Of a stretch of 64,000 nt of DNA, positions 46,901 through 56,676 are shown piece after piece. How positions within the stretch are numbered: the first letter of the stretch is position 1; each line of letters starts with the position of its first letter. Made by a program: the position numbers and the translations under genes. Origin of the DNA: Strigamia acuminata (lineage: Eukaryota > Arthropoda > Chilopoda > Geophilomorpha > Linotaeniidae); the NCBI GenBank assembly GCA_949358305.1, contig OX442321.1:6845605-6909604 (forward strand), in the 5' to 3' direction. The notes under the pieces were generated by a model, which had not been told where the DNA came from, did not search any database, and worked only from the letters and a program-made list of their open reading frames with translations.

Positions 46901-47324
46901 CGCTCACTGCCGGTGGCACGTTTGCTTCACGTGACTCGTCATTCTTATTTTGTTCTTCTACCTTGGGTTCGTCGCCGTCATCCTCGTCGTTCTCTTCGTC
47001 GTCTTCTTCGATTCCCGCCTCCTCTCTCAACACTTGGCGCAGCAAACTCAGGTAATCGAACTTTAGTTTTGGTGGCGCAATATTGCGCGCCCGCAACAAC
47101 GGTTTAATGTCCTGGATCCGTAGCCGCTCCCACTCGTCGTCTGCCGGCAGCTCTCCGCGTTGAATTTTTGCCAACACCGCCGCTCGTTTTTGCTTTGCAG
47201 CCATCTCGTTTTTTTTTTTTTTAAAAAAGTTCAACTTCACCTCGTGTCGTCCCAGCAAATCGCTCTCCCTTATTTCCGGACCTTTCACGTGGCTTCTCGC
47301 TTGTTGAACCTCGTCTCGTCGCAA
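43923..47324 (-). CDS. gypsy Gag-Pol polyprotein, N-terminal part
   Basis: The frame is 1,133 codons; the likely true start is the methionine of MAAKQKRAAV at about residue 41. Order: a charged N-terminal and acidic region, capsid-like region (about 170-330), three CCHC zinc knuckles (CFKCGEKGHQRADC, CFKCHESGHLSSAC, CFNCNGFGHMANAC, about 355-420), and an aspartic protease near 460 (AGIDTQSDVCLIS). The protease has Q where DTG normally has G. Reverse transcriptase follows, with YMDDLL near 890, then RNase H with LHTDASQDG near 1040. Gag and Pol share one frame. The frame ends prematurely after RNase H (WVLALSE), where the next frame takes over. Confidence 0.93.
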   Translation of the reverse strand: MRRDEVQQARSHVKGPEIRESDLLGRHEVKLNFFKKKKNEMAAKQKRAAVLAKIQRGELPADDEWERLRIQDIKPLLRARNIAPPKLKFDYLSLLRQVLREEAGIEEDDEENDEDDGDEPKVEEQNKNDESREANVPPAVSGVFSAEQVAQMMQMMQMMQTLQKEPKEVKNAPKLPRFSGDQNELRTTTGWLHDVDEYAREYKWTNVTKVTSAAAALDGPAKVWHENAGTTIRKFDKWAAELKRNFPDAQLTYEEKERLIWAPQKSDETAETYLRQKWATCEKLGMAIGDAQNYLLDGLKIKSAVSPMYFQQYNHISEIVRTMRGVEARTKSATIETKGKTTATMTRPGGKSYDAGPKCFKCGEKGHQRADCTNEFKCFKCHESGHLSSACTNGVKCFNCNGFGHMANACPEPKRERKQSSKPKADAKPKEVKRVVVTSMQPKFQVEMRIDGKTCSAGIDTQSDVCLISKTFAKRTKIDEPNYEYVIEGFNQDASSYRGRTKCDVECSGVRLENVEFYVVVDAKMTTEIWIGKPFLEHPSITMRSEGGRVTFKQGEEIRDESGITKIEPKPATTRPRALVIDENRIVPAHSVSLVSVRAKNQPDGLFYVEGERAMADRLGVPEGLIEVRDERATMPIINDGPEEVRVVRGRKLGHAEITEEEPSLRQIKVKKVATSETSTRARVTAADINLGKAVTAGETEIILNIINDEFRDCFATSLEEVGCFPGYQMDIELTTTKPTNLRRYQYSAAQQKEIDKMVSELEGAGFITRSKSPFNSPIVMVKKKTGEWRICIDFRSLNEITVKEHFPCPRMEELLDGTHDWRVFLVFDLASGYYQIELTAAAQEKTAFSTMSGKYQFVRMPFGLINAPFVFNRVMELAFGHLLYETLRRYMDDLLSGARTSMELIEKMRKILIEVRRSKLTLKLSKCHFLCEKVQFLGLRLTMGGLRPGLEKTSAIRNFPRPRDVRGVRSFLGLCGYFRRFIAGYATKTRALTALTRKNVSFVWAIECEAAFQNLISELIAEPVLKIYDNTRPCELHTDASQDGVGAVLMQRDDDNELHPILYASRTTTDCEKRYHSTEIELMAVVWAVLKFKMYLYGAEFTIVTDCEAVRYGLKKRELTPRIGRWVLALSE

Positions 47325-47420
47325 AACGATCGTCGTCTCGTTTTACGTCTGCTTTACGTCTCTCTCGTATCGTCTACGTATTGTTCAGTCGCATTTACGG
47401 TCGTCTTACCCCACTTCTGA

Positions 47421-47852
47421 TGTGAACTTTCGTTGAATGTTGTTTGAAATGAAAACAGCGGACAAGAAACACGTCTTTGCTTTTTGACAACTGTATCTCA
47501 AGTGTCTCTTTATTTTACACAACCAGGGTTTCTCCCCCTTTCCACGACAGCCTTGATTGGCTGCTCACAATAATTACCTTGCCTGGGTGGTCACTGGGCG
47601 GCAGCGTCCGGTGACCCCCCCTCAAGCAACGCGCGCTGGTGATCATCAAGTATCACGAGTTCGGTTTCCCCTTGCAACGTGCGCTGGTGGTCCCCCCAGC
47701 GTCACAAGTCTGACTCCCCCCCTGCAACGTGCGCTGGTGGTCCTCCAGCGTCACAAGTCTGACTCCCCCCCTGCAACGTGCGCTGGTGGTCCTCCAGCGT
47801 CACAAGTCTGACTCCCCCCTGCAACGCGTGTCAATGACCCCGAAACTCTACA
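47421..47852 (-). repeat. 5' LTR of the gypsy element
   Basis: Same as 42035-42466 except CAACGCGCGC here versus CAACGTGCGC there. It should carry the element promoter. Confidence 0.95.
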
Positions 47853-48569
47853 CAAACATATCATCAAGTGAATAAAAAGGAATTTTTACGTCTGTTGTTG
47901 CCAATAAAGAAGTCAATATAGAATCGTAACTAATCGATGTTACCACTGAAAAGGCAATGTAAATGCAAAAAGAAAGTTTCATGGACGTCAATGAAACATT
48001 AATTAAATCGCCTACATATCAAATGAAAACAAAATATTTCACTTTAAATACATTAATTCTTTTCAAAGCATTTACCTTGCAAGACAATTGGCCAGCAAAG
48101 AAATAACTTGTTACTAAAATTTTGGCAAAAACTCAAAAATTTCTTTTTTTTAAAAACAATTTCAGCGAATGCTTGAAGTACAATAACTATCAAGCTTATT
48201 GCAAATATGCACATCCATGTTTCAGTATTACACGGTTGAAAATAAAAATAATAATTTCTTTCGCGCTGATCTAATTTTCTGTATATAATATCTATCTGGT
48301 ATGGTTGAATTTCTGGTGAGAACTTTAAGAAATCTTTTCTCTTTCTGGTCCCTATTAAACCAAACGCAATATCAGCTACCTGATAAGAAATAAGTTATGT
48401 TAAGTAACAACTTAGTCAATTTGATATCAAATGTCTACCCCATGTGTCAGATCACCCATCAGTCCTGTCCAACTGCCATTGATAAAGCTTCCATAATGAT
48501 TGTCTTTATTTCGAATTATTTCAAAGCTTAGAAAGGTAACAAAAACAAATTGTGAAGTCATTAATAACT

Positions 48570-49117
48570 TGTGACTGGATATGGTCTTACCGGTGCAGTA
48601 TGGGGATTTACTACACGGGAGGGACGCATACATCACAAAGACGAGACAGAGACTCCAGATTGTTGAGTTTTGGCCTTTAATCGTTGTCTAGGGGTTGGGG
48701 TCTTTCATTTCACTGTGTGGAGTGCTGTTAGGCATGCTGCACCAGCAACTGTCCCGTCGCACACAGGTCTAAACCCCAAGTACGACGTGGTCGGTTACAT
48801 CGGACAAACATTCCGCTGTACTCACCTACAGCCCATGTAGCCACTCATGGTAATGTAGCAGTCATCTCAACCTGCCACTGAGCGTCACAGTGGTGAATGA
48901 TGAGAAGAGCAGAGTCAGCAGTTGTCTCTGCTGTGGTTTAGACCGTGGGTTCCAGGCAAGTCCTCACCCTCGGCTCTCTCAACAACGTCTACTCTCACCA
49001 CACCACTCAGCTCTCACCTCCCCTGCTAGGCCACTCCACTCTGTGAGGGGGACGGCTTGGGGCCACCAGGCGGTGTGTGGAGTGACGCCCGCCACCTAGG
49101 GTGGCCAAGCGGTCACA
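48570..49117. mobile_element. Y-family element, complete, in B4 intron 6
   Basis: It starts TGTGACTGGATATGGTCTTA and ends GTGGCCAAGCGGTCACA. The target AACT is duplicated at 48566-48569 and 49118-49121. B3 has the empty site TAATAACTTCCTCAATT at about 33572. 548 bp, no transposase. Confidence 0.88.
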
Positions 49118-49856
49118 AACTTTCTCAATTATTAATGTGCGCTTAATAACTTAACAGCTTATTTAGATTTATATTTTACCTTACGTTAAGATTTGTATTA
49201 AAAATATTGACATATCGACCAAAATAACCTCCTAATGTTATGGATTTATTCAGAGGAGGTAAAATACTGGTTGGTGGAAACTTTAAAAAATAATTAGAAC
49301 TAATTAATTAAAAAGATAAATGGAATCAGTAGCCTACATACATGCATAACTGAAATCTTTACGGGCTTTTGTGTCTCAATTTTGCTGTGATTTCGAATGA
49401 TTGTAACCTTTTATTTTACACCTTTGTAAAATAAATATTTAAAAGTAAAATAATTACTTTAAACTCACGGAATGATTGTCACAAGCTAATTGCAAGAAAT
49501 AATCACTTTTCTGAATATCAGCATCGTCAATTTTGCGCCATTTATACCCTAAATATTGAAATTCAATCTGCAATAGATAAAAACTTATTGCTCTGCCACT
49601 GCCCGTACAAGCAATTTCAACCGACAGGTTCAATATTGCACAACTATACCTACTAAACTAATATTATTTTTATAGCGATAACACTTTACCTCGTTGATAT
49701 CTTTCTCAATATTATCTGGAAACAAAGTAATTAACAAGCCATAATTTTTAGTTATAAATACGCACACAAATTACCCTTATTTGGAATTAAACTCACACGA
49801 GGGCATGGGATGTTGCTTGACTGCAAATTTTCATTCTTATCACTCATACAACACAC

Positions 49857-50722
49857 TAGCTGCATTCAAAAATTAAAATACTTGTGTTTTAACAATTGTA
49901 GTTTAAGTGTATTTTAAGTTTAAATTTTGAGTATGAGAATTTTACCTCTATTTTATAAAATTGACAACATGTGTTAACTTTTACATGACATCATTAATCA
50001 CCTGATCTGTAATAAATTCCAAAATTTAGCATATAATACTCTCCAAGTGATTAGAAAGAAGTATGCATTGTTGGAATGTTATTATTTTTAGTAAGATTTA
50101 AAATTTTTAAGCTTTGCTAGTAGAAGAGAGGAAGAAATTTTAAAAGAGTATGACCAACTGACACCAGAGGTCATTGACAGCATCAATTCAGAGAGAAAGT
50201 GATTGGACATGAAAGAAGAAATTAATTAATAAAGCAACTAAATAATATTTATTAACAATCTTAGTTAGAAAAATACCAAAATTTATGGTTTGAATAAGAA
50301 TGGTGAAAAATTAAAGAAGCAATTTAAAAACATGTTCACATGTGAGTTACCTATTTTCATGAAAATTCTTCAGAAATTAAAATTCAAAATTTTTGTATTT
50401 ATGTTTTATGAGTGTGTAGCACAAAAATTTAAAATATAACAGGAAGTGATGTGATAAGTTTTGAAGTGATGTCATATAACTACAGATAAAATATTAATTT
50501 GTGAGTGCTTGAATTTTAACTGAATTTTGCTTCAATTTTTATAAATCTTTGTATTCAAATGTAATGCATAACTACACTTAAAATTGAAGTAAAACAGAGT
50601 TTAGTGAAATTGTATTTTAGTTTGTATTTTTACCAATTTTAGTTTTATAGACAGGAAATGATGTCATTTTTGTTTTAAAATGGAACTAAAACACAAAATG
50701 TTTTAATTTTTGAATGCAGCTA
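49857..50722. mobile_element. MITE between exons 1 and 2 of B4
   Basis: It starts AGCTGCATTCAAAAATTAAA and ends with TTTAATTTTTGAATGCAGCT. B3 has the empty site ACACACTGTTAAAA at about 34310. Its left edge supplies the AG used as the exon 2 acceptor. Confidence 0.82.
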
Positions 50723-50901
50723 GTGTTAAAAAATCAACTATTTTCAATATTTTGACAGTATTCGGACTAATTAGCTCACATGGATGAAGTAAAATGCTGA
50801 AGAGAACAAAAAGATACATTCTCTTCAATCAATTCCAATATTGTAAACTACTATGATTATAACACAGCTGGTTTAAAACTAATGTGCAAGAACTATACTG
50901 A

Positions 50902-50939
50902 ACACTGACGTTACAAACGAATTTGCTCATCTATAAATC
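50902..50939 (-). promoter_or_regulatory. Core promoter of B4: TATA and initiator
   Basis: On the minus strand TTTATAGATG precedes GTCAGTG by 30 bases, and the start codon at 50819 lies about 85 bases on. Confidence 0.52.
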
Positions 50940-52097
50940 AATAAGTATTGTCTAAATTTCGATCTGCAATATAAAAAAAAATATCGATCTAATAAAAAAA
51001 TGTCTCTGAATCCACCCCCTACAGATCGAAGTTACACAACTAAACCTAATAAAGTTTATTTATTCTTTTATCAATAATACTTAACCTTTGTGTAACACTT
51101 TTCATAGTATTATCTGTAAATATTAAAGTTCTAATTCCACAACGCAATATTTCGATGGGTAACACTGAGTGTTGATGTTATTCAAGTGTTTTACACGTAA
51201 TAATAAAACTACCTCCTTAATGCCTTTTTTCATGGCGATAAAATTGTGCACCCACTTACCTTAAGCAAACAAGGCATCAGGTTTTCCGTCCAACAGAAGT
51301 TATAATCCACAGTGAAACTTCGGCGGAGGTGAATGCTGTAACCAACAGAAACATGATAATTAAAATTAATCACAAAATCAGCCCATATATAAGTCTTACA
51401 AGTGACAAGCATCAGTTGGCAATTCAAAATATCAATTACTACTGAGTGAAAATTAGACTAGGATCAATAAATCGAGGTTGTGATAGCAAAAATGTCTCTG
51501 AATTAGCCCTAAGTAGTGATTAAAAAGCGCCAGCTAGCGACAAACACTGACGTTTCCAAAGCTATCAATAAAGCGCACTGATTTGAAGCAGTTTTAATAT
51601 TGTCTTCAAAATAATGGTTTGGTTACGGTTATTATTTATTACACCACGGAATGGCCAGTGGTTATACTGTTAATGTGGGAATAAATATCTGCTCACTAAA
51701 ATTAATTAAATAAAAGAAAATTTTCTCAATCATCATAAATTAATAAATAGATTAATAAACACACTTTGATATAAGTGTACAAGGTGCAACTGCAAAGTGT
51801 TCGGTAATTTTAGAGGGCCCAAATTTCGATAAAAATAGAAACATATCGGTATCTCTCATTTTTTCGTGCTCTCAAACAACAAAAATTTTAAAAAATGATT
51901 TCTACTGAGATTTTGTGCAAATTCATGTCAGGAGCCCCTAATTTTCTCCCTAACAGATATATCACGGCCTATGGCGTGATATATTTTATCAATCTTAACC
52001 TGGATGCGTATTCAATGATAAGTGGCAACCCAGGTATTTTTATTGCATTCAACGCCATACATTCATCAAAATTGTCAAATTGTCATTCGCCTTGATG
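50940..52097. other. Spacer between B4 and phospholipase gene
   Basis: A possible relic of a type B exon 3 lies at 51086-51113 (minus; TTACAG acceptor, GTTAAG donor, 28 nt instead of 26). A short inverted repeat (ATATATCACGGCCTATGGCG and CGTGATATAT) lies at 51955-51985. No supported gene. Confidence 0.4.
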
Positions 52098-52107
52098 TAT
52101 ATATAAA
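52098..52107 (+). promoter_or_regulatory. TATA box of the phospholipase A2 gene
   Basis: TATATATAAA lies 113 bases upstream of the start codon. Confidence 0.6.
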
Positions 52108-52219
52108 GCAAAAGCAGACAGATGCAGGTGTTGTCCAGCCACATCAGATAACAACCCCAAAGACATTTAATTATTATAATTTTTATCTTGAATAATTCCA
52201 ACTCTTCTCATTTTAAACC

Positions 52220-54491
52220 ATGAAGATCCAGTTTTTCTCATTGGCAATTTTCTGCTTGTTACAATCCATAGTCTCTGCGTACGAAAATGTTTACTACCAG
52301 GACAAGCACTTGCCTCGCTTAGTTCATTTTCAACAGCGGAATGAAAAAACCAGATGCAATGTCTTTGGGGACAAGTAAGTATAATCTTCTTTAACCCTAG
52401 CAGTACCAACCTAAAAAAATCCCTTACTCACCCAACCCGGGTCATTTTTGACCCCAAGCCGAAAGATTTTTTCCAAAAATGACTGAAAATGATTTTATTC
52501 TCTGACAAGGGAACCACATGAATAAGTCATTTTAGATTTTGGCCAAATTTTGGCCAAATGATGTCTAAAGTGAGCTTAATAATTACCTAAATTTTTAAAT
52601 CTCCATGGTCAGCTGATTAACCATGGTAATTATCTCAAATCTGTACTCTTTTTGGGCTCTAGTAGACATTTTGAGTGAAAAGGCTGTGTAGGGATATGGT
52701 AAACAACTGGTTGCTGAGCAACAACTCCAGGAAAATAGTTCTGGAGCACTAATCCAGAACTATTTTTTCTGGAGTTGTTTTCTGGTCACATGGTCACATC
52801 CAGGAATTTTATGACTGTCTTCATGAAAACAATAATAGTTTGTAGTTGTGGTCTAGTGGTTAAGGCAATGGACTAGGAATCTTTCCACACAGGTTCAAAT
52901 CCTGGTGTGTGTGTGAAAATTTTTACTTTTATTTTTTAATTTTTTTAGCAGTAATTTTAATGTTTGTAATTTTATGTTTGTTTTTAGAAAACTTTAATTA
53001 ATTAATTTAATTTTTTAAAAAACATAAAATTACAAACATTAAAACTACTGTTTAAAAAATTAAAAAATAAAAGTAAAAATTTTCACACACACACCAGGAT
53101 TTGAACCTATGTGAAAAGATTCCTAGTCCATTGCCTTAACCACTAGACCACAACTACAAACTATTATTGTCTTCATGAAGACAGTCATAAAATTCCTGGA
53201 TGTGACCATGTGACCAGAAAACAACTCCAGAAAAAATAGTTCTGGATTAGTGCTCCAGAACTATTTTCCTGGAGTTGTTGCTCAGCAACCAGTTGTTTAC
53301 CATATCCCTACACAGCCTTTTCACTCAAAATGTCTACTAGAGCCCAAAAAGAGTACAGATTTGGGATAATTACCATGGTTAATCAGCTGACCATGGAGAT
53401 TTAAAAATTTAGGCAATTATTAAGCTCACTTTAGACATCATTTGGCCAAAATTTGGCCAAAATCTAAAATGACTTATTCATGTGGTTCCCTGAAAAAGAT
53501 TTTATTCTCTGAGTATTTCATGTTTACAAAAAAATTTAAGCAATTCGGTATTTGTCAAAAGAGAACGACAAAAATAATTGACATTGTATTCAAAAAAATT
53601 TTTTCTCTATCAAAATGTTAATATTACAATTACCTGTTATGCAGAAAAATCATACAAGAAATTTTGGACAAAATGACAGCGACAAGTCAAATTATTCAAC
53701 TGGATTCAACCGCAATGAATGTGATGATCACCGCTTGCAATCAGATTGAAATTGAAGATTTCTACGGCCCAAAAAACCAAAGAAACATACAAACAAGAGC
53801 AATAATCTTCCCAGGTAATTCTCACAACCTCAAATGTATTAAAATAAAAATTTCATGTGTTTTAAAGGGACAAAATGGTGTGGAGATGGAAATTCAGCTG
53901 CCCATTACGATGACCTGGGCTTGTATAAAGAGGCAGACATGTGTTGCAGAGACCACGACCACTGTCCTGAAGTGATTAAAGTTGGCGAAACTAAACACGG
54001 ACTAGAAAATAAAAATGTGGGAACCTTGTAAGTTACATAATTAGAATTAAAAAATTATATGTCGGTTATATCGAGGCAGATATGACCGATATTCAGTTGT
54101 TGATAATCGGTATCGGCGATATTTCAAAATTTGGATATTGGTCAAAGTCTAGTTCAAATTACTTGATTTCAGTGCTCACTGTGATTGCGACGATCAGTTT
54201 TATAACTGCCTCAAAAACAAATCGGATAGATCGTCGAAGAAAATGGGAAAATTATTTTTTGACGTCTTAGGTCAGCCATGTTTCAAATCGGAACATCCAA
54301 TTAAGGGTTGCTTAAAGTACGGCGGGTAAGGCTTCGACTTTTGCTAGATCCAAAATATATATATTTTTTTAATATATATTTTTTTATGTTTATATTGTAG
54401 AATTGGAAACAGCCAATGCCAAGAATACGAACTGGATTACTCGCAGGAAAAGATATATCAATTTTTTGATGCTAAACTATTCAATGTTTAA
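52220..54491 (+). CDS. Group III secreted phospholipase A2
   Basis: The product hydrolyses the sn-2 ester of phospholipids and is secreted. Exons are 52220-52374, 53645-53814, 53868-54027, 54173-54325 and 54401-54491, with GT/AG borders and agreeing phases, giving about 242 residues. Exon 1 has a signal peptide (MKIQFFSLAIFCLLQS). Exon 3 has the calcium-binding WCGDGNSA and the active-site CCRDHDHC, in which the histidine-aspartate pair is catalytic. Exon 4 has CDCDDQFYNCLK and further cysteines typical of the bee-venom type, and exon 5 a short C-terminal tail. An N-terminal region of about 85 residues precedes the catalytic domain, as in several insect homologues. Such enzymes occur in venom, saliva and ordinary tissues; expression is unknown. 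Intron 1 contains a large inverted repeat. Confidence 0.92.
52842..52913 (+). ncRNA. tRNA-Ser-like segment, left arm
   Basis: TGGTCTAGTGGTTAAGGC (box A) and GGTTCAAATCC (box B) stand at normal tRNA spacing, with GGACTAGGAATC in the anticodon region as in tRNA-Ser. The acceptor ends (GTAGTTG and GTGTGTG) do not pair, so it is a SINE-type derivative, not a working tRNA. Confidence 0.6.
53086..53158 (-). ncRNA. tRNA-Ser-like segment, right arm
   Basis: It is the mirror copy of the left-arm segment on the minus strand, with box B changed to GGTTCAAATCC after CATA. The two pol III-like boxes point toward each other. Confidence 0.58.
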
Positions 54492-54518
54492 TTACAAACA
54501 CTAATGTAAAAGAAAGCG

Positions 54519-54524
54519 AATAAA
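54519..54524 (+). terminator. Polyadenylation signal of the phospholipase gene
   Basis: AATAAA lies 28 bases after the stop codon. Confidence 0.65.
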
Positions 54525-55317
54525 ACCGGAAGTAAACAAAGCTACAATTACAAATTGTTCGGGTTTTTTACAATACAATTAAGAAACTGTACTGACATTT
54601 ACCGTGGGTCAATTTTGCTGAAAAGTAGTGTGATCTGTAATCAACTCAATAATAAAATAGACTACCATCAACAATTCACAAATTAAACAAGAAATATACT
54701 GAATTTACAAAAAGAATTTGTCACGATTAATTCCGGTGTTGGTGAATTAATATACTTAATTACGTGCGATTGGGTAATTGCGCAAATAAGTTCACGTTCG
54801 TGGGATTGTCATAAAACATCATCTTTCGATATGGACGTCTGATAAGTGTACAATCTCAGGTCGCTGGTTTAGAACAGATATTTATACTCTGGTGTCAATT
54901 AACAGAACTACAATTACATTGCAACTCTTATGAAAGCAGCCATAGATGGTGTGTTTATATTTTTGCAACAGACTAAAAATGTGAAATCTGTGATAATTTA
55001 TGAACTAATTAACCAATTCTTATAAAAATTGGTGAAAAAGTGTAAAACACCATTAGAAAATATCTAATGAAGGGTCAAAAAAATATTTATTAATTAAACT
55101 TGAAAATATCCCAAAAAACTGGTGTGTTTATACTTTTGAAACAGACTGTATTACAGGAATCAGTGATTACGTGTCGTTGAACTCATCAGATGATATCATC
55201 TTCAAATAGATGCGCAAATGGTTAGTTTGCGCATACATTTTCAATGATGAGTTGGCAGAAAAATAAAAATAGGTTAGATTAAAGATTTTAAGATAATAAA
55301 AGAGAGAGTTTAAAAAA
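54525..55317. other. Spacer between phospholipase and B5
   Basis: No gene is seen. The stretch near 54600-54660 (GGTCAATTTTGCTGAAAAGT) resembles 62163-62215 upstream of the B6 3' end, so it is probably old IR flank. Confidence 0.45.
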
Positions 55318-56676
55318 TTAACAGGGGTGAAAATTCATGCCTGTGACAAATTTGTCATTAATTAGTTCAAATATACCAATAATTAAAGACATTAAGATTG
55401 CACCCATTAAGATTACAAAAGGTCCAATTATTTGACCAAACGAAACGGGGTTGAAATGATTCACGAAACATTCGAGGAGCTTTGGATAGAAACGTTGAAA
55501 TTCAATTGATAAAATTCCATTTTGCTTCAATAATAGAATTCTGCTTAAGAAAACATTTCAATTTTTGATTCATGATAAAAATGACAGAAAATCATTTACT
55601 TGCGATTGAAATAATCCATGTAAGCAAACTGTTTCGAATATCCTAATGCAAGATGTTCACTGCTGACGTACTGAGGTGCGACAGCAAAACTGCAGTTTTT
55701 ACCAAACAAATTTTTAAACCATTGATATGGTAATATAAATCCAAGTTTTTCATTATACACTGCCTCAATTGCGTCAATTAAAGTATCAACTCTATAAACA
55801 ATCTTATTTTCATACGGTGCTTTCTGTTTTTAATAAAAATATGTTGAAAAAATAATTGCAAATGCTCTTCACAATACCTGAAATATTCTTCAAAATTAGT
55901 ATTTTTTAAAATCGCCGGCAAATAATCTGTATTTTCAAACATGTCATCGAGGGATAAAAAAGGAACTTTGGTGTCCGATGTTGCAAGCAAAGATGTTAAT
56001 GTGGAAGTGTAACTAACCCATAGCAATATCGAAAATGCTATATAGACAAAAAAGACAATTTTTGTGGCCTTCAATGGAAAACTAGTAAAACCGCCTAAAT
56101 TAAATAAAATCAAACATTTACTTAATTTGGACAAATTGTTCGAAAACAATAAAAACCTAGTATCAGAATTGGCCAACAGAGAAACAACTCAGTCATGAGA
56201 TTTTGTAAACAACTCCCAAAATTCTTATTTCCTCTAATTCTTTTTGATAAAACTGTGACTAGAATAACCATCAAGCTGACTGCAAAAGTACTCAGCCACA
56301 TTTCCAAACTAAACGGCTGCAAATAGAAACTATAATTCCATTCGCGCTGATCTGATTTTCTGTACATAATTTGAACCATATCTGAATAAAATATTGGCGA
56401 GAAGTTTATATAGTCTCTTCTCTTTCTGGTCATGCTAAGCCCACAACAAACGTCAGCTGTCTAAACAAAATAAAAAAATATAATTATAATCCTTAATATC
56501 ACTACAACCAAATTAATATACTCACCTCTTGTGTAAGATCACCCACCATCCCTGTCCAGCTTCCATTTATCAAGGCTCCATAGTGATCTCCTTTTTTCCG
56601 AACGATTTGAAAACTTGTAAATTTTAAGAGTTTTAATGTCAATCAGCATTTAAAACTGAATACGTTTCAATAGGTG

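Larger units (their letters stand above)
42035..47852 (-). mobile_element. Ty3/gypsy LTR retrotransposon, 5.8 kb
   Basis: LTRs of 432 bp (42035-42466 and 47421-47852, TG...CA) differ at one base that I could see. The target duplication CAAA is at 42031-42034 and 47853-47856. After the 5' LTR on the minus strand, TCAGAAGTGGGG resembles the complement of a tRNA-Leu 3' end and may be the primer site. It encodes gag, protease, reverse transcriptase, RNase H and integrase. It is broken by a frameshift near 43923 and a stop at 42737-42739, so this copy should not be autonomous. Confidence 0.95.
41426..50819 (-). pseudogene. IR-B4: ionotropic receptor split by a Ty3/gypsy element
   Basis: Exons 1 to 11 are 50780-50819, 49775-49855, 49690-49715, 49469-49567, 49342-49407, 49180-49280, 48439-48526, 48076-48379, exon 9 in two parts (47857-48011 and 41972-42034), 41687-41910 and 41426-41627. 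Exon 9 (M3) is interrupted by the LTR element at 42035-47852. The two parts sum to 218 nt, the normal size, after counting one CAAA target copy. All other exons are open and phases agree, so the gene was intact until recently. A Y element lies in the intron between exons 6 and 7, and a MITE directly abuts exon 2 and supplies the AG of its acceptor. The gene is closest to B3. Loss of M3 and everything after it should abolish function unless the element is spliced out. Confidence 0.88.
52509..53492. mobile_element. Inverted-repeat element in phospholipase intron 1
   Basis: The left arm starts GGGAACCACATGAATAAGTC and the right arm ends GACTTATTCATGTGGTTCCC. Arms are about 480 bp around a short AT-rich centre near 53000. 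The sequence GATTTTATTCTCTGA occurs just outside both ends (52491 and 53499), possibly a 15-bp target duplication. Each arm carries a tRNA-like segment. Confidence 0.88.

Noticed and set aside
43065..47107. Long plus-strand frames opposite the gypsy polyprotein
   Set aside because: GC-rich antisense shadows of gag-pol with no domain of their own.
48890..49099. Frames in the Y-family repeat
   Set aside because: Not conserved in frame between copies.
52842..53158. Functional tRNA-Ser genes
   Set aside because: Acceptor stems do not pair and the sequence is embedded in an inverted repeat; kept only as tRNA-like.
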